A stretch of DNA of 64,000 bases from Gemmobacter sp. Its GTDB lineage: Bacteria > Pseudomonadota > Alphaproteobacteria > Rhodobacterales > Rhodobacteraceae. The stretch is from the NCBI RefSeq assembly GCF_034676705.1, contig NZ_JAUCBS010000013.1, positions 260,501-324,500 of the forward strand. Reading direction: 5' to 3'. A program made the position numbers and the translations under genes. The notes below the pieces were generated by a model. It was not told the origin of the DNA. It was given only the letters and a program-made list of their open reading frames with translations, and searched no databases. Below, in pieces: positions 1-9,300 of this stretch (within the stretch, counting starts at the first letter, position 1; the number at the start of each line of letters is the position of its first letter).

Positions 1-814
1 CCTGTCGCTGGGTTTGCAATCCGGCGATCTGGGCTTCCAATACGGCGATCTGGCGCTGTTCGATGATCCGCGGCGTCCCGCGCGAGGTGAGGGCCGTCAG
101 TTCCTGGCCCAGGGCGAGCAGCTGAAGATCAAGATCGCGCAGCGTGGCGTCCAGCCGGCCAAGTTCCTCGCGCCGGCCCTGCATGCCTTCGGGCAGCGCG
201 TCGACATTGGCATTCTTGAAGGCGGTTATCTCGGCCTCCAGCGCCGCGATGGCCAGGCCAAGGCGGCCTTCCTCGGCCTCGTAGAATTCCAGCGTTTCGC
301 GCACGCGCTCGGACTGGCGCTGCGCGGTCAGATCCAGCACGCGCGCGGCCAGATCGTTTGCCACATCGGCCGCCTTTTGCCGGTCGCCCAGCTGAACCAC
401 GATCAGCATGGCCGATACCGGCTGTTCGACGCCGAAGGTGTTCTGCCCGGCGCGCACCGTTTCAATGCGGATGGACATCCGCAGGGCGGCCACCTTTTCC
501 GTCGGCGTAAGGCCGGGGGTGTCGGTGAACAGGCCGTGTTTCTGGATCATCGCGGCCAGGCTGTCGCGGCTGGTCAGTTCCTGTTCCAGAAGTTGCAGCC
601 GCTGCGACGACCGGGAGACGACATCGCCCGTGGCCGTATCGGCGGCCACCCGCGGCAGTTCCACCTGAAGCACGGCGGCCGTTTCATAGACATGCGGCAT
701 GCGCAGCACGGCCAGCAGCGTGATGACCGACCCCAGCAGCACGACCGCCAGCATCGGCAGAATCCGCCGCCTGACCATTGCCAGAACATCGGCCAGGGTC
801 TGGATATTGCCCAT
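1..814 (-). CDS. Wzz/GNVR chain-length determinant protein (3' end outside window)
   Basis: Inner-membrane protein of the polysaccharide co-polymerase type, which sets chain length of exported polysaccharide together with a polymerase and a BY-kinase. The start ATG lies one base after the TAA of the upstream kinase-like gene, and its ribosome site GGAGGGGG lies inside that gene's last codons, so the two are translationally coupled. Residues 1-15 are cytoplasmic, followed by a hydrophobic segment (MLAVVLLGSVITLLAVL), then the periplasmic Wzz-like region (YETAAVLQVELPRV) and a long charged helical stretch rich in E, L and R that should form coiled coil. The 271 visible codons run off the left edge, so the second membrane segment and any C-terminal part cannot be seen. 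Family assignment comes from topology, composition and neighbours. Confidence 0.8.
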   Translation of the reverse strand, partial: MGNIQTLADVLAMVRRRILPMLAVVLLGSVITLLAVLRMPHVYETAAVLQVELPRVAADTATGDVVSRSSQRLQLLEQELTSRDSLAAMIQKHGLFTDTPGLTPTEKVAALRMSIRIETVRAGQNTFGVEQPVSAMLIVVQLGDRQKAADVANDLAARVLDLTAQRQSERVRETLEFYEAEEGRLGLAIAALEAEITAFKNANVDALPEGMQGRREELGRLDATLRDLDLQLLALGQELTALTSRGTPRIIEQRQIAVLEAQIAGLQTQRQ

Positions 815-815
815 C

Positions 816-1733
816 TTACCCCCTCCGCTTGCGGGTGGCCGCAGGGCTGTCTTCGGCCCGGTTCAGCACGATGCCCAGGATCTGGGTGCGGTCCTTGAGC
901 AGGCGTTCGCAATCGCGGATCTGGTCGGCGGTGGTGCGGGTGCCATCGGCCACCAGCAGGATGCCGTCCACGTCGGGCAGAAAGGCCAGCACGTCATCGG
1001 TTTCCAGCACGGGGGGCAGATCGTACAGGGTCACGTCGGGCGACAGATCCTCCATCACCGCCTCCAGCGCGTCGGCGGTGGCGGGTTCCTGCAACAGTTC
1101 GGCGCTGTTGGGTTCGGCCCGGCCGTTCAGGCCAAGCGCCAGCGTGCGGCCCACGCGGCAGAAATGCGATTCAATGGGCTGAGCCCCCGTCAGCACATCG
1201 CGCAGCGGGCCGGGGTCGGGGTGGCCGAACATGGCCGCCAGCCCCGGCTGGCGCAGGTCGAGGTCGATCAGCACGGTGCGCCCCGAGGGCCGCCGCCCCA
1301 GCGACAGGGCAAGGTTGGCCGCCACGGTGCTGGCGCCGCAGCCGCGGGTCGGCGCGGCAATGGCCACGCGGGTCCAGCCATGTTCGGCCAGCGCCTGCAA
1401 CAGCCGGGTGCGCAGATGGTCGTACAGCAGGCCCACCGGATCGTCGCGGTGGGTCAGGATCAGGTGGTTCATCTGGGCATGGGCGGTGTCCAGCCGCAGC
1501 ATCGGCAGGTCGGCCCACAGGCGGTCGGGGTCGTGCCGGGTGGGCAGCAGGGCGCTGCGCAGGTCATCCACATCCAGGCCCGGTGTCTGCGCCGGCAGGG
1601 CCCGGCCCTGCCCGAATACCGAAACCGCCCGCCCCGAGGGGCGGGATTCCGACGCGTGGTCGTTGCTCATATGCAGACCATCGGGCCGATATCCCCCGAA
1701 GACGGTTTCGATCAAGGCACCGGCTTTCGCCAT
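816..1733 (-). CDS. CpsD/CapB-type P-loop protein (BY-kinase family) of polysaccharide export
   Basis: About 305 aa. It contains a deviant Walker A motif (TRGCGASTVAANLA, residues ~128-141) and a Walker A' motif (VLIDLDLRQPGLAAMF) as in bacterial tyrosine kinases and ParA/Mrp-like ATPases; LYDLPPVLETDD and ILLVADGTRTTADQI match the rest of that fold. In this family the protein phosphorylates itself and regulates polysaccharide polymerisation with its Wzz partner, encoded immediately downstream. The C-terminus ends in RKRRG and has no tyrosine cluster, so autophosphorylation on a Tyr tail as in Wzc/CapB is not supported; a regulatory ATPase role is possible. The ATG at 1731-1733 has GGAAGG nine bases upstream; a GTG two codons earlier is possible but too close to that site. 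Confidence 0.82.
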   Translation of the reverse strand: MAKAGALIETVFGGYRPDGLHMSNDHASESRPSGRAVSVFGQGRALPAQTPGLDVDDLRSALLPTRHDPDRLWADLPMLRLDTAHAQMNHLILTHRDDPVGLLYDHLRTRLLQALAEHGWTRVAIAAPTRGCGASTVAANLALSLGRRPSGRTVLIDLDLRQPGLAAMFGHPDPGPLRDVLTGAQPIESHFCRVGRTLALGLNGRAEPNSAELLQEPATADALEAVMEDLSPDVTLYDLPPVLETDDVLAFLPDVDGILLVADGTRTTADQIRDCERLLKDRTQILGIVLNRAEDSPAATRKRRG

Positions 1734-1739
1734 CTCCAC

Positions 1740-2007
1740 GGACCTTCCTTTGGCGTCCGGCGGGCCGGATGCTGAACGGGCAATCCTGCCTTGCGGCAGG
1801 TAAACTTCTGAATCTAAAGGCAGTCTCCGGGGTGGCGCCGTACGCTCCCGGATTGTGCCGCTGGATCCGGGCCCCCGCCCAGTCCTTGTGGTCTATCCGA
1901 TTCGCGCCTTGGGAAAAAGCCACCGATCTGGAAACGATCCGGTGCGATGGTCAAAAGCCCTTGAATGTCCTAGCGTTGCGGCGGTCTGGTGCATTCCGGG
2001 GGGCAGC
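1740..2007. promoter_or_regulatory. divergent intergenic region of the polysaccharide genes
   Basis: This 268-bp gap separates the minus-strand kinase/Wzz pair from the plus-strand glycosyltransferase and should hold promoters for both. I see no convincing -35/-10 pair or long palindrome. A frame is open through part of it (from 1855), but it lacks a good ribosome site. Confidence 0.4.
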
Positions 2008-2973
2008 ATGCAGGGCAGCGTCGATGCCGTGGTGATCGGACGGAACGAGGGGGATCGGCTGATCGCCTGTCTTGCCAGCATGCAGGGGCAGGTGCGGCGG
2101 GTGGTCTATGTGGATTCGGGTTCCACCGATGGATCGGTCGCGGCGGCGCGGGCGGCGGGGGCGCAGGTGGTGGCGCTGGACATGGCCCGGCCCTTTACCG
2201 CCGCGCGGGCGCGCAATGCGGGGCTGGAAATGCTGGCAGATGATCCGCCCGACTTTGTACAGCTGTTGGACGGCGATTGCGCGCTGGACCCGGATTGGGT
2301 GGCCACGGCGCAGGCGTTCCTGCTGGCGCGCCCCGATCTGGCCGTGGTCTGCGGCCGGCGGCGCGAGCGGTTTCCCCAAGTCTCGGTGTGGAACCGGCTG
2401 GCGGATGCCGAATGGGATACGCCGCCGGGCGCGGCCAGGGCCTGCGGCGGCGATGCGCTGATGCGCTTTGCGCCGGTGCTTCAGGTGGGCGGCTATCGCG
2501 ACGACCTGATTGCGGGCGAGGAGCCGGAACTGTGCCTGCGCCTGGCGCGGGCAGGCTGGGGCATCTGGCGGCTGGAGGCCGAGATGACGGTGCATGATGC
2601 GGCGATGACGCGGTTTTCCCAATGGTGGCGACGCACGCGGCGGGCGGGCCATGCCTTTGCCGAAGGGGCGGCGCTGCATGGGGCCGGGCCGGAGCGCCAC
2701 TGGGTGGCCGAGACGCGGCGCGCGCTGCTGTGGGGGGCGGTGTTGCCGGCCGTGGCGGTGCTGGGCGCGCTGATCCATCCGGCGGCGTTGCTGGTGCTGC
2801 TGGCCTGGCCCTTGCAGGCGCTGCGCCTGGCGCTGCGCCGGGGCGGCGACCGGGCCGCTTGGGAACGGGCGGCGTTCACCGTGCTGGGCAAGCTGCCCGA
2901 GGCGCTGGGCGTGCTGGGATACTGGTGGGGCCGGGTGCAGGGGCGGCGTGCCGGGCTGATCGAATACAAATAG
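2008..2973 (+). CDS. family 2 glycosyltransferase
   Basis: Transfers a sugar from a nucleotide donor during surface or exopolysaccharide synthesis. The GT-A fold signatures are present: VVIGRNEGDRLIACL at the N-terminus, VVYVDSGSTDGS (~33-44), LLDGDCALDPDW as the DXD-like metal site, and the acceptor-region motif GYRDDLIAGEEPELCLRLARAG. A hydrophobic segment near residues 230-260 (WGAVLPAVAVLGALI, then LLVLLAWPL) suggests membrane anchoring. I chose the ATG at 2008 because it has GGGGGG six bases upstream and the GT2 fold starts there; the frame is open further upstream to 1855 without family resemblance. It is divergent from the Wzz/kinase pair and convergent with the WecG-type gene, separated from the latter by an intergenic repeat. 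Confidence 0.85.
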   Translation: MQGSVDAVVIGRNEGDRLIACLASMQGQVRRVVYVDSGSTDGSVAAARAAGAQVVALDMARPFTAARARNAGLEMLADDPPDFVQLLDGDCALDPDWVATAQAFLLARPDLAVVCGRRRERFPQVSVWNRLADAEWDTPPGAARACGGDALMRFAPVLQVGGYRDDLIAGEEPELCLRLARAGWGIWRLEAEMTVHDAAMTRFSQWWRRTRRAGHAFAEGAALHGAGPERHWVAETRRALLWGAVLPAVAVLGALIHPAALLVLLAWPLQALRLALRRGGDRAAWERAAFTVLGKLPEALGVLGYWWGRVQGRRAGLIEYK

Positions 2974-3042
2974 GGGGGCCAGCCCCCCGTCGCCCGTTCC
3001 GGGCGACTCCCCCCGGGATATTTGGATCAGAGCGAAAGGGGA
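2973..3042 (+). repeat. intergenic repeat with two hairpins (copy A), probable bidirectional terminator
   Basis: Between convergent genes. GGGGGG/CCCCCC (2973-2978 and 2983-2988) forms one stem and GTCGCCCG/CGGGCGAC (2989-2996 and 3000-3007) a second, followed by the core CCCCCCGGGATATTT and CAGAGCGAAAGGGG. Related copies lie at about 28241-28338, 21905-21972 and (reverse orientation) 63596-63643. Confidence 0.7.
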
Positions 3043-3798
3043 TCAGTTGCCGTGGCGCAGGGCAAGGGCGCGGGCGACTTCGCCGGGCAGGATGGCGGCG
3101 CAGGCGGCATAGCGCGGCACCAGGCGCCGCGGGCTGGACAGCATGCGCCAGGCCCATTCCATGGCGATGGCGCGCACCCAGGCCGGCGCGCGCACCTGCT
3201 GGCCGGCCAGAAAATCCAGCCCTGCCCCGACCGAGGCAAAACCGACCCCCGGCGCAAGGCTGCGGCCGCGCGCGGCAAGGATTTCCTGCCTGGGCGCGCC
3301 AAGCGCCAGAAAGCACAGCCCCGCGCCGCTGGCCGCCACTTGCGCCAGCAGGGCATCGGCCTGAGGTCCGGCCGGGTCGAAGCCCATGGGGGGCGACAGG
3401 CGGCAGGCGATGCGCAGGCCGGGAACGGCGGCGATCAGGTGGCGGGCGGCGGCATCCAGCGCGTCCGGCGTGCTGCCCAGCAGCGCGACCGGCGTATCGC
3501 CATCTGCCGCCAGCCGGGCCAGCGGCAGCACCAGATCCGATCCCGGCACCAGCGATACCGGCCGGCGCGCCAGCCGTGACAGCCAGACGATGGGGTTGCC
3601 ATCGGCCACCACCAGATCCTGCGTGGCATAGGCGGTGCGAAAGGCCGGGTCGCGGTGCAGCTTGACCAGATGGTCCAGGTTGATCGTGGCCAGGGCAAAG
3701 CCCTGCCGGCTGGCCAGCCGGCGGCCGACCTCGGCCATCAGCGTCGCGCGGTCGGGCATGTTCACCCGGATGGACATGCTGCCAAATCGGAACTGCAC
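3043..3798 (-). CDS. WecG/TagA/CpsF family glycosyltransferase
   Basis: About 251 aa, normal for the family, which adds ManNAc or a related sugar to a lipid-linked primer during teichoic acid, ECA or exopolysaccharide synthesis. Family signatures are ALATINLDHLVKL, the ADGNPIVWLSRL block, the VPGSDLVLPL block and GLCFLALGAPRQEILAA (the conserved GxPkQE region), ending with the Arg/aromatic tail of these peripheral membrane enzymes. I chose GTG at 3798 because AAAGGA lies seven bases upstream; later (3777) and earlier (3822) ATGs are in frame but have poorer ribosome sites. It is divergent from the O-antigen-ligase-like gene at 4042, and a 29-bp direct repeat lies between them. Confidence 0.85.
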   Translation of the reverse strand: MQFRFGSMSIRVNMPDRATLMAEVGRRLASRQGFALATINLDHLVKLHRDPAFRTAYATQDLVVADGNPIVWLSRLARRPVSLVPGSDLVLPLARLAADGDTPVALLGSTPDALDAAARHLIAAVPGLRIACRLSPPMGFDPAGPQADALLAQVAASGAGLCFLALGAPRQEILAARGRSLAPGVGFASVGAGLDFLAGQQVRAPAWVRAIAMEWAWRMLSSPRRLVPRYAACAAILPGEVARALALRHGN

Positions 3799-3874
3799 CC
3801 TGGCATCCTTTCGCAAAGCCATCCCCTGACTGCCATGCAAGGGGCCTTGCGGCAACCATTCCATGGGCAGACAC

Positions 3875-3964
3875 ATCGTTTCCGAACGCGCGCGGCATTG
3901 TCGACGGCACTGATCGCCTGCCTGCTGTTGGCGCAATCGTTTCCGAACGCGCGCGGCATTGTCG
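3875..3964. repeat. 29-bp perfect direct repeat between divergent polysaccharide genes
   Basis: Copy 1 is 3875-3903 and copy 2 is 3936-3964. Both begin ATCGTTTCCGAACGCG and end GGCATTGTCG, with start points 61 bp apart. They lie between the WecG-type start (3798) and the ATG at 4042, so they could be operator sites or a tandem duplication. Confidence 0.75.
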
Positions 3965-4041
3965 CCTTGCCGGGCGCCCGGCCAGTGTGGCGGCAGGGGC
4001 GGGGCCGTGGTAGACAGAAGCCTTGCCAGGCGAAGGGACCG

Positions 4042-5439
4042 ATGCCCAACAGTCTTGCCTATCTCGCGCTCGTGCTGTGGCCGGTGGTGGTGGTGATCCT
4101 GTTCCGCCGCCTGCCGCTGGAGCGTGCGCTGATCTGGTCGATCCTGGGGGGGTATCTGGTGCTGCCGCCGGTGACCGCCATCGACCTGCCGGCGGTGCCC
4201 TCGCTGGACAAGATGTCGATCCCTGCCTTGTCGGCCTATGCGGTGGTGCGGCTGATGCTGCGCATTCCGGTGCCGCTGATTCCACGGAACTGGATGGCGC
4301 GGCTGCTGCTGGGACTGTTCGTGCTGACCCCCTTTGGCACCATCCTGACCAACCCCGAGCCGGTGTTTCTGGTCAACAGCGTGCTGCCGGGCCTGCGGTT
4401 GTATGATGCGTTGTCGATCATTGCCTTTCAGGCTTTCGTCATCCTGACCTTTGCGCTGGCCCGCAGCCTGCTGGCCACCCCGGCGGCCCTGCGGGAAATC
4501 CTGATCGCGCTGGTGGTCGGCGGGCTGGCCTATTCGGTGCCCATGCTGGTGGAGATCCGCCTGTCGCCACAGATGAACGTGTGGATCTACGGATTTTTCC
4601 AGCATTCGTTCGAACAGATGATGCGGCAGGGCGGGTTCCGGCCCATCGTGTTCCTGGAACATGGGTTGTGGGTGGCGTTCTTTGCCATGACGGCGCTGCT
4701 GGCAGCCGTGGCGCTGCTGCGCGACGCGCCGCCAGCGGAAAAATCGCGCAGGGCGATGGTGGCGGCCTATCTGTTTGTCGTGCTGGTGCTGTGCAAGTCG
4801 GTCGGCTCGCTGATCTATGGCGTTGCGCTGGCGCCGCTGGTGCTGGTCATGGGGCAGCGCTGGCTGTTGCGGCTGGGCGTGGCGATGGCCGTTCTGGCGC
4901 TGGCCTATCCGGTGCTGCGGTCGGCAGGTTACATTCCCGCCGAGGATATGGTCAGGCTGGCGGCAAGTTACAGCGCCGATCGCGCGCAGTCGCTGAACTA
5001 CCGTTTCACCAACGAGGCGCTGCTGCTGGAACATGCCTTTGACAAGCCTTGGTTCGGCTGGGGCGGATACGACCGCAACCAGATCCACGACCCGTTCACG
5101 GGGCGGGTGGTGACCGTGACGGACGGGCGCTGGGTCATCGTGCTGGGGGTTTTCGGCTGGGCCGGCTATGTCGGGGAATTCGGCCTGCTGGCGCTGCCGC
5201 TGTTCCTGTTGTGGCGCAAGGCGGGCGACGTGGCCGCAGGGGCGCTGGCGGCGCCGGTCGGGGCGCTGGCGGTGATCCACGGGGTCAACATGGTGGACAT
5301 GCTGCCCAATGCCACGCTGACGCCGCTGACCTGGCTGATTTCCGGCGCGCTTCTGGGCTATGCCGAACGCCAGCCTTTGCCCGAGCTGCCCGCCGCAACC
5401 GCGCCGGTCCTGCAACAGCGGCAACGAACGATTATCTAG
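4042..5439 (+). CDS. O-antigen ligase/polymerase-like membrane protein
   Basis: A 465-aa multi-pass membrane protein with about ten or more hydrophobic segments (for example YLALVLWPVVVVILF, AFVILTFALARSLL, WVAFFAMTALLAAVALL, YLFVVLVLCKSVGSLIYGVA). A periplasmic stretch near residues 310-360 carries RAQSLNYRFTNEALL and WFGWGGYDRNQ, resembling the R/H-containing loop of WaaL/Wzy ligases and polymerases. In polysaccharide loci such proteins polymerise repeat units or transfer glycan to an acceptor. The ATG at 4042 has CGAAGGGA upstream. The TAG stop (5437-5439) falls within the CTAG target duplication of the adjacent IS5-family element; because the duplication restores it, the protein is not truncated. 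Confidence 0.78.
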   Translation: MPNSLAYLALVLWPVVVVILFRRLPLERALIWSILGGYLVLPPVTAIDLPAVPSLDKMSIPALSAYAVVRLMLRIPVPLIPRNWMARLLLGLFVLTPFGTILTNPEPVFLVNSVLPGLRLYDALSIIAFQAFVILTFALARSLLATPAALREILIALVVGGLAYSVPMLVEIRLSPQMNVWIYGFFQHSFEQMMRQGGFRPIVFLEHGLWVAFFAMTALLAAVALLRDAPPAEKSRRAMVAAYLFVVLVLCKSVGSLIYGVALAPLVLVMGQRWLLRLGVAMAVLALAYPVLRSAGYIPAEDMVRLAASYSADRAQSLNYRFTNEALLLEHAFDKPWFGWGGYDRNQIHDPFTGRVVTVTDGRWVIVLGVFGWAGYVGEFGLLALPLFLLWRKAGDVAAGALAAPVGALAVIHGVNMVDMLPNATLTPLTWLISGALLGYAERQPLPELPAATAPVLQQRQRTII

Positions 5440-6290
5440 GGACAGGACTCGTTCTCGCTTCATAGCCAGAACATGACGGTAGCGGCGAGGGCGATGGCGG
5501 ATAGGAAGACCTTCGGGCACCGGTCGTATCGCGTTGCGACCCGTCGCCAGTCCTTGAGCCGCCCGAACATGATCTCGATCCGGTTACGGCGTTTGTAGCG
5601 GCGCTTGTCATGCTTGACGGGTTTGCCGCGTGACTTCCGGCCGGGGATGCAGGGCTTTATCCCTTTGTCTCTCAACGCTTCCCTGAACCAGTCGGCGTCA
5701 TGGCCGCGGTCGGCCAGCAACCACTCCGCCTTTGGCAGGCTGCCCAGCAGGGCCGCCGCACCGGTGTAGTCGCTGACCTGGCCTGCGGTCATGAAGAAGC
5801 GGATCGGCCGACCGTCGGCGTCGGCGACGGCGTGCAGCTTGGTGTTCATGCCGCCCTTGGTTCGGCCGATCAGACGACCCCTCTGGTCGCCGGGGCCCCC
5901 TTTTTCGACCGCAGGCTGGTCGCCGTGCGGTGCGCCTTGAGATAGGTCGCGTCGATCATCACCGTCTTCGGAACGGCGGCTTCGGCAGCCAGCCCGTCCA
6001 TCATCCGGGCGAACACCCCCTTGTCGCTCCACCGCTTCCAGCGGTTGTAGAGGGTCTTCGGCGGGCCATACTCCCTTGGCGCATCGCGCCACCGCAAGCC
6101 ATTGCGATTGATGAAGATTATCCCGCTCAACACACGCCGGCCATCGACGCGCGGCTTGCCGTGGCTCTTGGGAAAGAAGGGCTGCAGCCGCGCCATCTGC
6201 GCGTCGGTCAGCCAGAAAAGGTTGCTCATCGTTCAGTCTCCTTGCGGAGCCTGAAGCATGCCGCAAGCAGTTGATCAATGGGTCCTGAAC
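5440..6290 (-). mobile_element. IS5-family (IS427-like) insertion sequence
   Basis: 851-bp element flanked by CTAG at 5436-5439 and 6291-6294 (4-bp target duplication). The terminal inverted repeats are imperfect: GGACAGGACTC at the left end and GTTCAGGACCC (reverse complement) at the right. It carries two overlapping minus-strand reading frames that together encode a DDE transposase and looks complete. Confidence 0.88.
5460..6229 (-). CDS. IS5-family transposase, OrfA/OrfB joined by -1 frameshift
   Basis: OrfA (6229 to 5870, 119 aa) holds the N-terminal DUF4096-like region (MSNLFWLTDAQMARLQPFFP) and the first catalytic Asp in MIDATYLKAH. The second frame supplies LLADRGHDADWF (second Asp) and RIEIMFGRLKDWRR (Glu), ending at 5460. 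The frames overlap at a slippery heptamer A_AAG_GGG on the minus strand (5903 down to 5897); slipping one base back gives perfect re-pairing of both tRNAs and a product of about 256 aa. OrfA's ATG has GGAG upstream. Programmed frameshifting is known in this IS group; here it is inferred from the sequence. Confidence 0.85.
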
Positions 6291-6294
6291 CTAG

Positions 6295-6398
6295 GCGATG
6301 ATATAGGGTAGAATGACAGGCAGCCTTGCCGAATTCGTCCATAATTTGGCCAAGGTTACCGCCTAGTCCTTTGCCCCGAGTTTCCGCAGGACCACCCT
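6295..6398 (+). promoter_or_regulatory. leader upstream of the PKS gene
   Basis: A 104-bp stretch, more AT-rich than its surroundings, between the IS and the PKS start. It has no strong Shine-Dalgarno sequence (CAGGA lies seven bases from the ATG). The IS inserted immediately upstream may have changed the promoter. Confidence 0.35.
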
Positions 6399-9300
6399 AT
6401 GACCAGTGCCGCGACCCAAGCCATTGTTTCCGAAACGGATATTGCCATTGTGGGCATGGCTGCGCATTTGCCAGATGCGGAATCGGTGGGGCAATACTGG
6501 CACAATCTTCGCGCAGGAATTGAATCCATTCGCCAGCTGGGCGCGGAGGAGTTGCTGGCGAATGGCGAATCCCCCGCCCGGATGCGGGCGCGCAACTTTG
6601 TGCCGGCTTCGGTCGTGCTGGACAGGTTCGATCATTTCGATGCCGATTTTTTTGGTCTGTCCCCCAAGGAAGCGGCCATCATGGATCCGCAGCACCGCCA
6701 GTTCCTGGAGGTGGCATGGGAGGCGCTGGAGGATGCGGGCCATCCGCCCGAAACCTTTGCCGGCCAGGTCGGCGTGTTCGCGGGCTGCGGCATGGGCAGC
6801 TATTTCTATTTCAACGTCTGCTCCAACCCGGATCTGGTAAAGAACACTGGCATGTTCCTGCTGCGGCACACCGGGAACGACAAGGATTTCCTGTCGACCC
6901 GCGTCAGCCATGTGTTCGACCTGAAAGGTCCGTCGCTGAACATCCAGACCGCCTGTTCCACCTCGCTTGTGGCGGTGCATGTGGCGGTGCAATCGCTCTT
7001 GAACGGCGAATGCGACATGGCGCTGGCCGGCGGCGTCACCATCGAACTGCCGCATGGCCGGGGCTATGTGTTCCAGGACGGCGAGATCCTGTCGCCCGAT
7101 GGCCATTGCCACGCCTTTGACCACCGCGCGCAGGGCACCGTCTTTGGCTCGGGCGCCGGTTGCGTGGTGCTGCGGCGGCTGGCCGATGCCATTGCCGATG
7201 GCGATCATATCTGGGCCGTGGTCAAGGGCACGGCGGTGAACAACGATGGCGCGGCCAAGGCCGGCTATCTGGCGCCTTCGGTCGATGGTCAGGCCCGCGC
7301 GATAGCCGAGGCGCAGGCGGTGGCCGGGGTGACGGCGGATACCGTTGCCTACGTGGAATGCCACGGCACCGGCACCTATCTGGGCGACCCGATCGAGGTT
7401 GCGGCGCTGACCCAGGCGTTCCGCGAAACCACCGACAAGGTGGGCTATGCGCGGATCGGGTCGGTCAAGACCAACATCGGGCATCTGGATACTGCCGCCG
7501 GGGTGGCCAGCCTGATCAAGGTGGGCCTTGCGCTGCACCACAAGGAAATTCCGCCCTCGCTGGGGTTCGAATCGCCGAACCCGGCGATTGATTTCGACAG
7601 CTCGCCCTTTCGCGTGAATGATCGGCTGTCGCCCTTTCCCGCGCTGGGTGCCCCGCGCCGGGCGGGGGTGAACAGCCTGGGCGTGGGCGGCACCAATGCC
7701 CATGCCGTGGTCGAGGAGGCGCCGGACCGCGGCGCTTCGGCTGGCTCTGACTGGCCATTCCAGCCGCTGGTGCTGTCGGCCCGCAGCGGCAAGGCGCTGG
7801 ACGATGCGTCGGCGCGGCTGGCCGCCCATCTGCGCGCCCACCCCGATCAGCCGCTGGCCGACGTGGCCTATACGCTGAAGGAAGGGCGCCGCGCGTTCGA
7901 GCGTCGCCGCGTGGTGGTTGCCGAAACGCATGAGGAAGCGGCCCGCCTGCTGGAATCGGGCGACCGGCACCGCGTGTTCACCCATACCCATCTGGGCGAC
8001 CGCCCCGAAGTGGTGTTCATGTTTCCCGGCGGTGGGGCGCAATATGCCGGGATGGCGCGGGATCTTTATGAAACCGAACCCGTGTTCCGCGACTGGATGG
8101 ACCGGGGGCTGGATCACCTGCAACCGAAGCTGGACTATGATCTGCGCGCACTCTGGCTGCCCGAACCGGGGGCGGAGGCTGCGGCAGCGGTGGCGCTGAA
8201 AAAGCCATCGGTCCAGCTGCCGCTGATCATGATCACCGAATATGCGCTGGCGCAGCTGTGGATCAGCTGGGGGGTAAAACCCACGCATCTCGTCGGGCAT
8301 TCGATGGGGGAAAACACCGCCGCCTGTCTGGCCGGGGTGATCGGGTTCGAGGATTGCATTGGCCTTGTCCATCTGCGCGGCCAGCTGTTCGACACCATTG
8401 CGCCGGGCGGCATGCTGTCCGTGCCGCTGTCGGAAACCGCGCTGCGGCGGGAAATGGGCGATAGCCTGGACATGGCGTCGGTCAACGCGGCGGACCTGTG
8501 CGTGGTGTCCGGCCCGCAGGCGGAGCTGGATGCGCTGACCGCCCGTCTGGCCGCCAGGGGGATCGAGACGCAGCGCATCCAGATCGACATTGCCGCGCAT
8601 TCGCGGATGCTGGAACCGATCCTGAAGCGGTTCGGCGACTATCTGCGGTCCATCCCGCTGCATGCGCCGGTCCTGCCGATTGTCTCGAACCGCACGGGCA
8701 AACTGCTGACCGCCCAGCAGGCGATGGACCCGGAATACTGGGTTTATCACCTGCGCGGCACGGTGATGTTCGCCGATGGCATCGCCACGCTGGCCGCCCC
8801 CGACCGCGTGTTCCTGGAGGTGGGGCCGGGCAAGGCGCTGTCCGCGCTGGCGCAGGCGAACGGGGTGGCGTCCAATCAGGTGCTGTCCTCGTTGCGCCAT
8901 CCCGATCAGGTGGTGGCGGATGATGTGCATTTCATCGGCACGCTGGCCCGGCTGTGGGCGCTGGGCGTGGCGGTGGACTGGGCGCCGATCTGGGGCGACG
9001 GGCCCCGCCACCGCGTGCCGCTGCCGACCTATCCGTTCCAGCGCAGCCGCTATTTCATCGAACCCGGGCAGGCCCAGCCCGAGGCTGACCGCAACTGGCC
9101 CGAACGGGTCGAGGATATTGCCCAATGGGGCTGGCGCCCGCACTGGCGCCCCCGCGCGGCCGATGCCGAGGTGGATGCCGACGCGCTGGATCAGGCTGAA
9201 CGGCGCACCTGGCTGGTGTTTGCCGATGCCGCCGGGGTGGCCGCCCGCGCCGTGGCCCGCCTGCGGGGCGCCGGGCACCGGGTGGTGACGGTTCAGGCCG

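Noticed and set aside
14..898. Plus-strand open frame across the left edge
   Set aside because: Overlaps the Wzz-type gene and its kinase partner in antisense; composition is not protein-like.
3875..3964. CRISPR array
   Set aside because: Only two 29-bp repeats with one spacer-sized gap, no further units and no cas genes.
3799..5520. Upstream extension of the WecG-type frame to 5520
   Set aside because: It runs antisense through the ligase-like gene; the GTG at 3798 with AAAGGA gives the normal family length.
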